In this document: positions 17,234 through 24,616 of the stretch, in pieces
Layout: each line of letters opens with the position of its first letter
Numbering within the stretch: position 1 is the stretch's first letter
Assembly: GCA_963703555.1 (NCBI GenBank)
Contig: CAVPEV010000039.1
Span: 52,243-116,242 of the forward strand
Length of the DNA: 64,000 nucleotides
Direction: 5' to 3'
Source: CAVPEV01 sp963703555
GTDB lineage: Bacteria; Actinomycetota; Actinomycetes; Actinomycetales; Cellulomonadaceae
Made by a program: the position numbers and the translations under genes
The notes under the pieces: generated by a model
The model's input: the letters and a program-made list of their open reading frames with translations, nothing else
Databases searched by the model: none
What the model was told of the DNA's origin: nothing

Positions 17234-17336
17234 TCCCCCGCCGCCGACGCCCGTCCGCGGCTCGCAGTGTCGTCTTGCACCGCTCGCCCAGCCTTCACCC
17301 GGCGCCGCTCTGTCGATACAGTTTCCAACTGGTGCT

Positions 17337-17353
17337 ATGTTGTCAGACAACAT
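17337..17353. promoter_or_regulatory. putative GntR operator O2 upstream of the aldolase-SDR operon
   Basis: A 17-bp perfect palindrome around GTTGTC-A-GACAAC (17339-17351, extended by AT on each side). It overlaps a -10-like TATGTT (17336-17341); no strong -35 is visible. It lies 28 bases upstream of the ATG at 17381. It matches O1 at all 12 arm positions. Confidence 0.75.
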
Positions 17354-17380
17354 CATCGGTGATGTAAGGAGGGTTGCGAC

Positions 17381-19357
17381 ATGGAGGACGCCACTGGCCC
17401 TGCTCCTACAGACCCGTTGGACGCACTCGTCGAAGCCTCTCGAGCCATCGGTTCCGACCCTCGTCTGGTGCTCCACGGCGGTGGCAACAGTTCGGTCAAG
17501 ACGGTCCGACGCGACGTCACCGGGCAGGACGTCGGAGTGCTCTACATCAAGGGCAGCGGTCATGATCTGGCGACGATCGGCAGGGCCGGCTTCGCGCCAC
17601 TGCGGCTCAGCCGACTCCGAGCTCTCCTCCCGCCCGCTCGAGTCGGGGACCTCAGGCTGCTGAATGAGCTGCGGTGTGCCAGCTTGGACGCGGACGCTCC
17701 CGATCCTTCGGTCGAGACGCTCGTCCACGCGCTCATTCCGCACGCGGCGGTCTTGCACTCCCACGCCGATGTCATCCTCAGCCTGACGAACACGGCCGAC
17801 GGAGAGAGCATGGTCAGGGAGCTGTACGGCGACCGGGTTGTCGTCGTGAGGTACGCGATGCCCGGTCCCGAACTGGCAGCTGCGTGCCTCGACGCCTGGC
17901 GGGAGCAGTCGCGCGACGGCACCGAGGGCCTGATCGTGCTGCACCACGGCCTCTTCGCCGTCGGCGACTCTCCTGCGCAGGCGCTCGAGCGCCATCGTTC
18001 CCTGACAGCGGTGGCCGAGACCTACCTGACGGAGCGCCGCGGGTCGGAACTGGGCGCACCGGTCGCCGCTACCGATCCAGGTGCTTCGGTCGACGAACCG
18101 GACCCGGTGGAACTGGCGAGGTTCCGCGCGAGGCTCAGCGAGCTGGTCGGCACACCGATGGTGGTCCGGCGTAGTGCCGACGCCCGAGTCAGACGCTTCA
18201 TCGCCGACTCTCGCCTGCTCGAGAGCACGGCACAGGGACCGCTCACCCCCGATCATGTCATCTGGACCAAGCGGGTACCCATGCTGGGCTCCGATCTCGA
18301 CGGGTATGCCGGCGAGTATCGCGCGTACTTCGAGGCGAACAAGGCTCGGCGCGGCGTCCCGGTGACGATGCACGACCCCGCTCCGCGGGTCGTGCTGGAT
18401 GCCCGGTTCGGGATGCTGACCGTGGGGCGAAACGCCCACGAGGCGCAGGTCGCCGAAGATATCTACCGCCACACCATGGACGCCATCGAGGCCGCCGATG
18501 GACTCGGCGGGTACCGCGCCCTGTCGGCCGGCCACGTCTTCGACCTCGAGTACTGGGAAGCCCAGCAGGAGAAGCTCCGTCGAGCAGACTCGCACCTTCC
18601 GCTCTCGGGCCAGGTGGCGCTCGTCACCGGAGCCGCGTCCGGCATCGGACGCGCGTGCGCCGAGACGCTGCTCGAGTCGGGGGCATCCGTCGTCGGCTGG
18701 GACATCGCCCCAGGGGTGACGCGGACCTTCGACTCGTCGGAGTGGCTCGGCCTGCAGGTCGACGTCTGCGACGACGTCGCCATGCAGGACGCGCTCCGGG
18801 CCGGTGTCGAGCGCTTTGGCGGTCTGGACATCGTCGTGGTCTCGGCCGGCATCTTCCCGCCGGGCCAGCCGCTCGGCAAGATGCCGATGGACCTGTGGCG
18901 CCGGACCATGGCGGTCAACGTCGACTCGGTGGCCGCCCTTTACGGCTACATCCACCCCTACCTGCGGCTCGCGCCCGGCGGGGGACGCGTCGTCGTCGTG
19001 GCTTCCAAGAACGTGCCGGCTCCCGGGCCGGGTGCCGCCGCGTACTCGTCCTCGAAGGCTGCCCTCACCCAGCTGTCCCGCGTCGCCGCACTGGAATGGG
19101 CAGCGGACGGCATCCGGGTCAACATGGTGCACCCCGATGCGGTGTTCGACACCGGACTGTGGACGCCAGAGTTGCTGGTGGCCCGAGCCGAGCACTACGG
19201 CATGTCGGTCGAGGACTACAAGCGCCGCAACCTCATGCACACCGAGGTGACGAGCGCTGCCGTCGGCCGCCTCGTCCTGGCCATGGCCGACGACACCTTT
19301 GCCTGCACGACGGGTGCTCAGGTCCCCATCGACGGTGGCAACGAGCGCGTCATCTGA
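17381..19357 (+). CDS. class II aldolase / short-chain dehydrogenase fusion (RhaD-RhaE-like)
   Basis: 658 residues, first gene of the right operon, with AAGGAGGG before the ATG. Residues 1-400 or so are a class II aldolase domain: phosphate loop LVLHGGGNSSVK, zinc histidines in VLHSHADVILSLTN and LHHGLFAVG. Residues about 410-658 are an SDR: cofactor loop VTGAASGIGRACAETL, Asp of the second strand (VVGWDIAP), and catalytic Tyr/Lys in AAYSSSKAAL, while the usual Ser region reads VVVASKN. The layout matches rhamnulose-1-phosphate aldolase/lactaldehyde dehydrogenase fusions. Here no rhamnose genes are present. The SDR half is a candidate for oxidising the C4 hydroxyl of the ketose phosphate; the aldolase half could split it. 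Confidence 0.85.
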   Translation: MEDATGPAPTDPLDALVEASRAIGSDPRLVLHGGGNSSVKTVRRDVTGQDVGVLYIKGSGHDLATIGRAGFAPLRLSRLRALLPPARVGDLRLLNELRCASLDADAPDPSVETLVHALIPHAAVLHSHADVILSLTNTADGESMVRELYGDRVVVVRYAMPGPELAAACLDAWREQSRDGTEGLIVLHHGLFAVGDSPAQALERHRSLTAVAETYLTERRGSELGAPVAATDPGASVDEPDPVELARFRARLSELVGTPMVVRRSADARVRRFIADSRLLESTAQGPLTPDHVIWTKRVPMLGSDLDGYAGEYRAYFEANKARRGVPVTMHDPAPRVVLDARFGMLTVGRNAHEAQVAEDIYRHTMDAIEAADGLGGYRALSAGHVFDLEYWEAQQEKLRRADSHLPLSGQVALVTGAASGIGRACAETLLESGASVVGWDIAPGVTRTFDSSEWLGLQVDVCDDVAMQDALRAGVERFGGLDIVVVSAGIFPPGQPLGKMPMDLWRRTMAVNVDSVAALYGYIHPYLRLAPGGGRVVVVASKNVPAPGPGAAAYSSSKAALTQLSRVAALEWAADGIRVNMVHPDAVFDTGLWTPELLVARAEHYGMSVEDYKRRNLMHTEVTSAAVGRLVLAMADDTFACTTGAQVPIDGGNERVI

Positions 19358-19398
19358 ACGCAACCCGACCGATTCACCGGAGCGAGAGAGGACTGAAC

Positions 19399-19782
19399 AT
19401 GCAGAGAGCGTCGCTGGAGGACCCCGGCTACCGGAACGGCACCTGGGGGCCCGCGTACCTCGTCCAAGGTCCGAGCAGCGACATGGGGGTCCTGCTGCTC
19501 AACCCTGGCGACTCCATGAGCAACCACATCCACGAGCACTGCGACGAGTCGTTTGTGGTCGTCCAGGGCACCTGCACGCTCTGGGTCGGCTGTACCGAGA
19601 AGCACACGATGACCGTGAACGAGGTCTTCCGTTGCCAACCCGGAGAGATGCACTACCTCGTCAACGAGAGCGACGCCCCGTTCCGCTGCATCTTCATCAA
19701 GTCACCCGCGAGCCCGGGCGACACCATCAACCTCCCCTGGGTGCCCGGGCAGCCGGCACCCGCCGCGAACCCAGCGACCTGA
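19399..19782 (+). CDS. small cupin-domain protein
   Basis: 127 residues forming a single cupin barrel. Metal-ligand motif 1 is NPGDSMSNHIHEHCDESFVVVQG (H-x-H, then E), and motif 2 is PGEMHYLVNES. Small cupins include sugar and keto-enol isomerases, dioxygenases and epimerases. It lies 41 bases after the aldolase-SDR gene and 29 before lsrF, so it acts in the same pathway. One attractive role is the isomerisation of a keto or hydroxydione phosphate before LsrF, the step done by the unrelated LsrG in E. coli; this is inference. Confidence 0.75.
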   Translation: MQRASLEDPGYRNGTWGPAYLVQGPSSDMGVLLLNPGDSMSNHIHEHCDESFVVVQGTCTLWVGCTEKHTMTVNEVFRCQPGEMHYLVNESDAPFRCIFIKSPASPGDTINLPWVPGQPAPAANPAT

Positions 19783-19811
19783 CCGGCCGCAAGAGAAAGA
19801 GGAGAACGACC

Positions 19812-20696
19812 GTGGCAGACCTCGAAGGAAACGTCAGCGCCAAGGACTTCGGACTGGATCGTCCACAGAAATCCGAGGCATTCCATGTCAAAGGGGCGAA
19901 CCAGCTGGACTTCGGCATGAAGCACCGCCTGGCTCGATTCTTTAAGTCCGACGGACGAACCGTCATGCTCGCGTTCGACCACGGCTACTTCCAGGGCCCG
20001 ACGCGCGGCCTCGAGCGGGTCGACCTCAACATCGTGCCGCTCGCGCCGTACGCGGATGCGCTGATGGCGACGCGAGGGATCTTCCGCAGCGTCGTGCCTG
20101 CCGGGCTCGACAACGCGCTCGTGCTCCGGGCTTCGGGAGGTCCGTCGATCCTCAAAGAGCTCTCCAACGAGCACCTCGCGATGGACATCGCGGACGCCGT
20201 GCGGATCGATGCCGCCGCGGTCGCCGTTCAGGTTTTCGTCGGCGGCGAGTACGAGACCCAGTCGATCCAGAACCTCACAACGCTCGTCGACGCGGGACTC
20301 CAGGCCGGTATCCCGGTGGTTGGTGTGACCGCCGTCGGTAAGGAGGTGACCCGGGACTCCCGCTACTTCGGCCTGGCTACCCGCATCGTCGCCGAGCTGG
20401 GTGCGCAGGTCGTCAAGACGTACTACGTCGAAGAAGGCTTCGAAGAGGTAACCGCGGGCTGCCCCGTCCCGATCATCATGGCCGGCGGCAAGAAGTTGCC
20501 GGTGATCGATGCGCTGACGATGGCCTTCCGCGCCGTCGACCAGGGGGCGTCCGGCGTCGACATGGGCCGGAACATCTTCCAGCGTCAGAACCCGACCGCG
20601 ATGATCCAGGCGGTGGGCGCCGTGGTTCACGACGGGGTCTCTCCCGCCGGCGCCGTGCAGATGTACCGGGACCTCTCCGGCGGGGCCGAGGACTGA
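19812..20696 (+). CDS. lsrF: LsrF-type 3-hydroxy-2,4-pentadione-5-phosphate thiolase
   Basis: 294 residues from GTG 19812. It matches E. coli LsrF along its whole length: KDFGLDRPQKSEAF at the start, LAFDHGYFQGPTRGLERVD, RGIFRSVVP, VLRASGGPSILKELSNE, the lysine region QVVKTYYVEEGFEEV, and GGKKLP with GASGVDMGRNIFQ (phosphate binding) near the end. LsrF uses CoA to cleave 3-hydroxy-5-phosphonooxypentane-2,4-dione to DHAP and acetyl-CoA. No lsrK or lsrG is present, so the substrate must come from another route, probably MtnK-MtnA-SDR. Confidence 0.93.
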   Translation: MADLEGNVSAKDFGLDRPQKSEAFHVKGANQLDFGMKHRLARFFKSDGRTVMLAFDHGYFQGPTRGLERVDLNIVPLAPYADALMATRGIFRSVVPAGLDNALVLRASGGPSILKELSNEHLAMDIADAVRIDAAAVAVQVFVGGEYETQSIQNLTTLVDAGLQAGIPVVGVTAVGKEVTRDSRYFGLATRIVAELGAQVVKTYYVEEGFEEVTAGCPVPIIMAGGKKLPVIDALTMAFRAVDQGASGVDMGRNIFQRQNPTAMIQAVGAVVHDGVSPAGAVQMYRDLSGGAED

Positions 20697-20725
20697 GCGC
20701 GGATCGAGGGCTGAGGAACAGTGTG

Positions 20726-21406
20726 ATGACGCAGTCCCAGACCGGCAGACCGTCGCCAGCCGACGTGGAAGCCGGGCTCCGGCGCGACCTGTGCGAGATC
20801 GGGCGGAAGATGTGGCACCGGGGGATGGTGGCCGCCAACGACGGCAACGTCTCCGTGCGACTGCCGGACGGGCGGATCCTCTGCACGCCCACGGGAGTGA
20901 GCAAGGGCGCGCTCCGCGAGAATCAGCTCCCGGTAGTGGCGCTGGATGGCTCGGTCCTCGACGCGGGGGAGAACTGGCAGCCGTCGTCGGAGATTCGGAT
21001 GCACCTTCGCGCATACGAGGTCTCCGACAAGGTCGGGGCGGTGGTGCATGCGCACCCGCCGTACGCCACCGCGTTCGCGATCAAGGGCGAGGCGCTGACC
21101 GGCACGATGATGCCGGAGAGCGTCGTAGCCATGCCGGAGATCCCGTTGGCGCCGTACGCAACACCATCCACGCACGAGGTCCCCGACTCGATCGAGCCCT
21201 TCATACGGACGCACCGGGGCTGTCTCCTGGAGCACCATGGTGCGCTCACCTGGGCGGGTGACCTGATGACCGCGTATCTGGCCATGGAACGTCTCGAGTA
21301 CTCGGCGTACATGACCTTTCTGGTCCGGCAGATCGACGGTGAACGGCACCTCAGTCCCGAGCGGATCGCGGCCGTCAGGCGGCAGTTCGGCCTCGCGTCG
21401 GAGTGA
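20726..21406 (+). CDS. class II aldolase (FucA/AraD family, DrdA-like)
   Basis: 226 residues. Phosphate-binding loops ANDGNVSVRL and CTPTGVSKG, catalytic Glu in SSEIRMHL, zinc histidines in VVHAHPPYATAFA and LEHHGALTWAGD are all present. In mtnK-mtnA-aldolase clusters, such enzymes split 5-deoxyribulose 1-phosphate or methylthioribulose 1-phosphate to DHAP and acetaldehyde or (methylthio)acetaldehyde. It ends the right operon, 29 bases after lsrF. A GTG three bases upstream of the chosen ATG is an alternative start. The substrate is inferred from the neighbours. Confidence 0.85.
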   Translation: MTQSQTGRPSPADVEAGLRRDLCEIGRKMWHRGMVAANDGNVSVRLPDGRILCTPTGVSKGALRENQLPVVALDGSVLDAGENWQPSSEIRMHLRAYEVSDKVGAVVHAHPPYATAFAIKGEALTGTMMPESVVAMPEIPLAPYATPSTHEVPDSIEPFIRTHRGCLLEHHGALTWAGDLMTAYLAMERLEYSAYMTFLVRQIDGERHLSPERIAAVRRQFGLASE

Positions 21407-21484
21407 GGCACGGGAGCTTTGGTGCAGTCGTCAGTCACCCCCGGGCTGACGGCGGCCTCACAGCTTAAGTTCAAGGGGTCGATG

Positions 21485-21515
21485 GGCGATTTCAGCCGGT
21501 GAGTGCGTCGCCTGA
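21485..21515 (-). repeat. 31-bp remnant of an IS30 3' end
   Basis: GGCGATTTCAGCCGGTGAG and 12 more bases match the right end of IS30 copy A, including the ATTTC that differs from copy B (AGTTC). It is oriented with its end facing the island. An IS5-type element begins immediately after TGA at 21513-21515 and has replaced the rest. Confidence 0.8.
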
Positions 21516-21761
21516 GGGTGTTATTCACGAGATTGCGGTTTGACGATCTGGCGTGTCGTTGAGGGGAGCATCGGCCCTCTCGTTGAAGAATGGACTTGTC
21601 AACAGTTCGTTCTTCGCGAGGAGGGCCGATGCGTTATCACTGTACCACGGGGCTGGATGACGACCTGATCGCGGAGCTGGTGGGACGCGTTCGACAGGTC
21701 CTGACCGGGCGGGGCCTGGACGAGTCGCCATTCGCCCTGGATTTCGATGCCCAGGTGGAGG
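21516..21761 (+). mobile_element. 5' remnant of an IS5-type element
   Basis: It begins with GGGTGTTATTCACG, the same end as the 90-bp MITE, next to a TGA that fits a TNA target. A transposase gene starts at ATG 21629 (MRYHCTTGLDDDLIAELVGR, an IS5-group N-terminus) and is cut after 45 or so codons by IS30 copy B at 21762. A hairpin-forming inverted repeat (CATCGGCCCTC near 21570 with GAGGGCCGATG at 21621-21631) covers the start codon. The rest of the element, including its right end, is missing. Confidence 0.7.
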
Positions 21762-22850
21762 GGCGAGTTCAGCCGGTGAGTGCGTCGCCTGATTCTAAGA
21801 GTAGCAGGTCGAGTTTCTCGGCTGGCTTGAGCCAGTTAAGGGTTTCGCGGGGTCGTGTGTTGAGCAGGTAGGCGACGTTGTCGAGGTCGGTCTGGGAATG
21901 CACCCAGAGGGCGGTGCCCTTGGGAAAGAACTCGCGGAGCAGGCCGTTGGTGTTCTCGTTGGTGGCGCGCTGCCATGGTGAGTGCGGGTCGGCGAAGAAC
22001 ACAGGAATGTTGGTGGCGATGGTGCAGTCGGCGTGGCGGGCCATCTCCCGGCCCTGGTCCCACGTCAGGGACCGGCGCAGCAGGGCCGGCAGGCGGCCCA
22101 TGGCCTGGGACAGCAGCAACGCCACGCGGGGTGCGCTGTGGTCGTAGGGGACCTTCGCCAGGATGGCGTAGCGGGTGGTGCGCTCCACCACGGTGATGAT
22201 CGCCGACGCGTTGCCCGCCCCCATGATGAGGTTCCCTGCCCAGTGTCCTGGCACGGCCCGGTCGGCGACCTTGGTAGGACGTTCGCTGATCAGGACCATG
22301 GTCGGGATCACCTGCTGGCGGCGTTCGGTGAGCGCCGTCCGCTCTGCCTGTCCGACCCGGCGGGTGCCGCCACGGCGCAGGGCGCCGGTCAGCTGGACCG
22401 TCAGCGTCCCGCGGGCCTGGCAGTACAGGGCCTGGTAGATCGCTTCGTGCGACACGCGCAGCTCCACCTCGTGCGGATGGTCCACCACCAGTCTGTGCGC
22501 GATCTGCCGGGGCGACCAGTGCCGGGTCAGACCCTCGTTGACCGCCGCCGCCAACCGCGCACCCGACTCGACCTTCCGCTCCTTAGGCCGGGCCCGCTGC
22601 ACATCGGTCCGCTCCTGCGCCGAATGCGCCCGATAGCCACGCCACCCACCATGACGGGCGATCTGTCGGTTCACCACAGAGTAATGCCGACCCAGCCGTG
22701 CCCCGATCACCCGACCAGACTCACCCATCACGACTCCCCGAGAGACCTCCTCCCGCTCCACCGCCGACAACACCACACCACGAACCACACGACCCACCTC
22801 CAAAGCAGCAGATCATACCGGTGGTGACACACTCACCCCTTTACACCGCC
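21762..22850 (-). mobile_element. IS30-family element, copy B (1,089 bp, uninterrupted)
   Basis: The ends are imperfect inverted repeats sharing GGTGAGTG: GGCGAGTTCAGCCGGTGAG at 21762 and GGCGGTGTAAAGGGGTGAG read from 22850. It is uninterrupted and serves as the reference for copy A, from which it differs at many positions in the first 180 bases (transposase direction) and hardly at all afterwards. No clear 2-3-bp target duplication is seen. It splits one IS5-type element on its left and trims another on its right. Confidence 0.9.
21769..22788 (-). CDS. IS30-family transposase
   Basis: About 339 residues. GTG 22788 is chosen because GGAGGTGGG lies just upstream; a TTG 15 bases earlier overlaps this site. 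The N-terminal HTH (SAVEREEVSRGVVMGESGRVIGARLG region) and second HTH (RHWSPRQIAHRL) are present. In the rve core, LTWDQGREMA supplies the second Asp and RATNENTNGLLREFFPKG the Glu. The first motif reads GHWAGNLIMG, where IS30 transposases have GHWEGDLI, so the first catalytic Asp is Asn. The protein is full length but probably inactive. Confidence 0.85.
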   Translation of the reverse strand: MVRGVVLSAVEREEVSRGVVMGESGRVIGARLGRHYSVVNRQIARHGGWRGYRAHSAQERTDVQRARPKERKVESGARLAAAVNEGLTRHWSPRQIAHRLVVDHPHEVELRVSHEAIYQALYCQARGTLTVQLTGALRRGGTRRVGQAERTALTERRQQVIPTMVLISERPTKVADRAVPGHWAGNLIMGAGNASAIITVVERTTRYAILAKVPYDHSAPRVALLLSQAMGRLPALLRRSLTWDQGREMARHADCTIATNIPVFFADPHSPWQRATNENTNGLLREFFPKGTALWVHSQTDLDNVAYLLNTRPRETLNWLKPAEKLDLLLLESGDALTG

Positions 22851-23586
22851 AGTGGAGCGCGATCACTGTTGTGATCGTTTCGGTGAATGTTGACAGCGGT
22901 CGGCGGTAGTCGGTGTGCAGGATGCGCCAGGTCTTGAGGTTGGCGATGGTTCGCTCGATCATGTAGCGGATGCTGCTGACGTCTTTGTTGAACTGTTTCT
23001 CCCAGTCCAGGAGGTTCCGGTGTTCTGGTTTCCTGATGGGGGTCAGCATGCCGGCCCCGATGTATCCCTTGTCACCGACCCAGCTGCTGGGGTCCAGGGC
23101 GTCCAGGACGGCGGACATCCGCAGGGCTGCCATGTCGTGGCGGCACCCGTCGACGGCGTCCGAGATCCACACGAGCCGCCCGGCCAGGTCGCAGACGACC
23201 TGCACGCTCATGGCGGTGGTCTTGTGCTTGCCGGACCACAGCTGGCGCTGGTCGTGCCAGGACCAGCACGGCAGCAGGGTGCCGTCCACGATGTACTGGG
23301 TGCGGGGGTCCAGGTCCTCGGCGACCGGCACGTAGTCCACCAGCACCCGCCCGAGCACGCCAGTCAGCGCGGTGACAGCACGACTGATCGTCGGCTGGGA
23401 GACCCCGAACTGCTCACCGATCTCGCCCTGCACGCGATTCCTGCGCAGATAGGTCAAGGTCACCACGACCGAGTTCCACAATCCCACCGGCGGCCACTTG
23501 ATCGTCTCGTCGTCACAGCGTGCGGCCCGCACGCCCACGCACAGGTCCAGGATCTGAGCCTTCGTGAAGCCTGTAGTAAGATACAT
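22813..23586 (-). pseudogene. IS5-family transposase, 3' end replaced by IS30
   Basis: About 245 native residues from ATG 23586, then 12 residues read from the IS30 end. It has an HTH_Tnp_4-type N-terminus (MYLTTGFTKAQILDLC, then EQFGVSQPTISRAVTAL) and a DDE_Tnp_4 core: Asp at YIVDGTLLPCWSW, Asp at WVGDKGYIGAGM and Glu at YMIERTIANLKTW. The loss affects only the last few residues, so the protein itself might fold, but the element has lost its right end. The 5' end of the element, with GGGGCGGTCC-type sequence, lies near 23656. Confidence 0.8.
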
Positions 23587-23656
23587 GCCGGTGGTCCGCC
23601 TCTCTAGAATTGAGCCTCGTAACCCAATTCTTTCAAGAAGCGGACCGCCCCTTACG
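22851..23656 (-). mobile_element. IS5-family element, one end lost to IS30 copy B
   Basis: The transposase gene with its leader. The outer end is at about 23656 (AAGGGGCGGTCCGC on the minus strand); the partner end is missing because IS30 copy B joins at 22850/22851. The boundary at 23656 is estimated, because no second end is available for comparison. Confidence 0.65.
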
Positions 23657-23913
23657 TAGGCGCGCCGAACAATTCTCGTTCAATCAGCCTAAATAGCCCT
23701 CACTGCGTGCTGGACGTACGCGCATCCGCAGTGCCGGGTTGATCCGGCGGAGCAGGTCAGCGAGCGTGCGGTGAGATGCCCGGCGGCTCCCGGACGGCAG
23801 GGGACGTCAACCACGCGAGCCACCCGGTGCTCGTGCACCTGCGCGGTCGACCGCCGCCGGCACGTCATCACGGTCACGCACCGCCCCGCCGGCACCGGAG
23901 CTACCCTGACGCG
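23657..23913. other. leader region between IS cluster and lipB
   Basis: 257 bases without a credible gene. The first 50 are A/T-richer than their surroundings; the rest is GC-rich. It marks the right junction of the mobile region with the chromosome. No ptsI sequence is visible here, so the missing part of ptsI was not simply displaced to this side. Confidence 0.5.
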
Positions 23914-24612
23914 ATGCGATTCGTCGAGCTGGACCTGGGCGGCCGGTTGCAGCCGTACGTCCCGACCTGGCAGCTGCAGCGACAGGTGCACGACGCCGTC
24001 GCCGCGGGCGAGCAGGAGGACACCGTCCTGCTGTGCGAGCACAAGGACGTCTACACCGCCGGGCGGCGCACGGCGACCTGGGACCGACCAACCGACGGGA
24101 CACCGGTGGTGGACGTGGACCGCGGCGGGCGGATCACCTGGCACGGCCCCGGTCAGCTGGTCGCCTACCCGATCGTCCGACTGGCCGAGCCCATCGACGT
24201 GGTCCGGTACGTACGCACCCTGGAGGAGGCGGTCATCCGCACGTGCGCCGACCTGGGGCTCGCCGCCGAGCGGGTCGAGGGTCGCAGCGGGGTCTGGTTC
24301 CCGCCCGATGAGCACCGACGGGCCCGCAAGGTCGCCGCGATCGGGGTGCGGGTGGCCCGCGGGGTGACCATGCACGGGCTCGCCCTGAACTGCGACGCCG
24401 ACCTGCACGCCTTCGACCGGATCGTCCCCTGCGGCATCACCGACGCGGACGTCACGTCGCTGTCGGCAGAGACCGGGCGGCACGTCGGCATCCTCGACGC
24501 CCTGCCACTGCTGCGTCACCACCTCTCCGACGTCCTGTCCTCCGTCACAGCGGCCGCCACGGCCACCCGGGGCACGACCGCGACCACCGTCCCCATCACC
24601 ACAGGAGCGTGA
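23914..24612 (+). CDS. lipB: octanoyl-[acyl-carrier-protein]:protein octanoyltransferase
   Basis: 232 residues from ATG 23914. LipB moves octanoate from acyl carrier protein to lipoyl domains of 2-oxo-acid dehydrogenases. Seen: the [11 protein letters not shown] segment, the signature [20 protein letters not shown], lysine in [11 protein letters not shown] (catalytic Lys), and the active-site Cys in [14 protein letters not shown]. The C-terminal 25 residues are a Thr/Ala-rich extension. Four bases separate it from lipA. One client, the pyruvate dehydrogenase complex, is represented here by aceE at 46.6 kb. Confidence 0.95.
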   Translation: MRFVELDLGGRLQPYVPTWQLQRQVHDAVAAGEQEDTVLLCEHKDVYTAGRRTATWDRPTDGTPVVDVDRGGRITWHGPGQLVAYPIVRLAEPIDVVRYVRTLEEAVIRTCADLGLAAERVEGRSGVWFPPDEHRRARKVAAIGVRVARGVTMHGLALNCDADLHAFDRIVPCGITDADVTSLSAETGRHVGILDALPLLRHHLSDVLSSVTAAATATRGTTATTVPITTGA

Positions 24613-24616
24613 CCCG

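Noticed and set aside
16844..19363. Long antisense frame across the regulator and aldolase-SDR genes
   Set aside because: It mirrors two well-supported coding regions and has no motif of its own.
9798..21406. Reading the island as an autoinducer-2 (lsr) operon
   Set aside because: LsrF and the LsrB-like transport genes fit, but there is no FGGY kinase LsrK, no LsrG and no LsrR. MtnK and MtnA need an aldose substrate instead.
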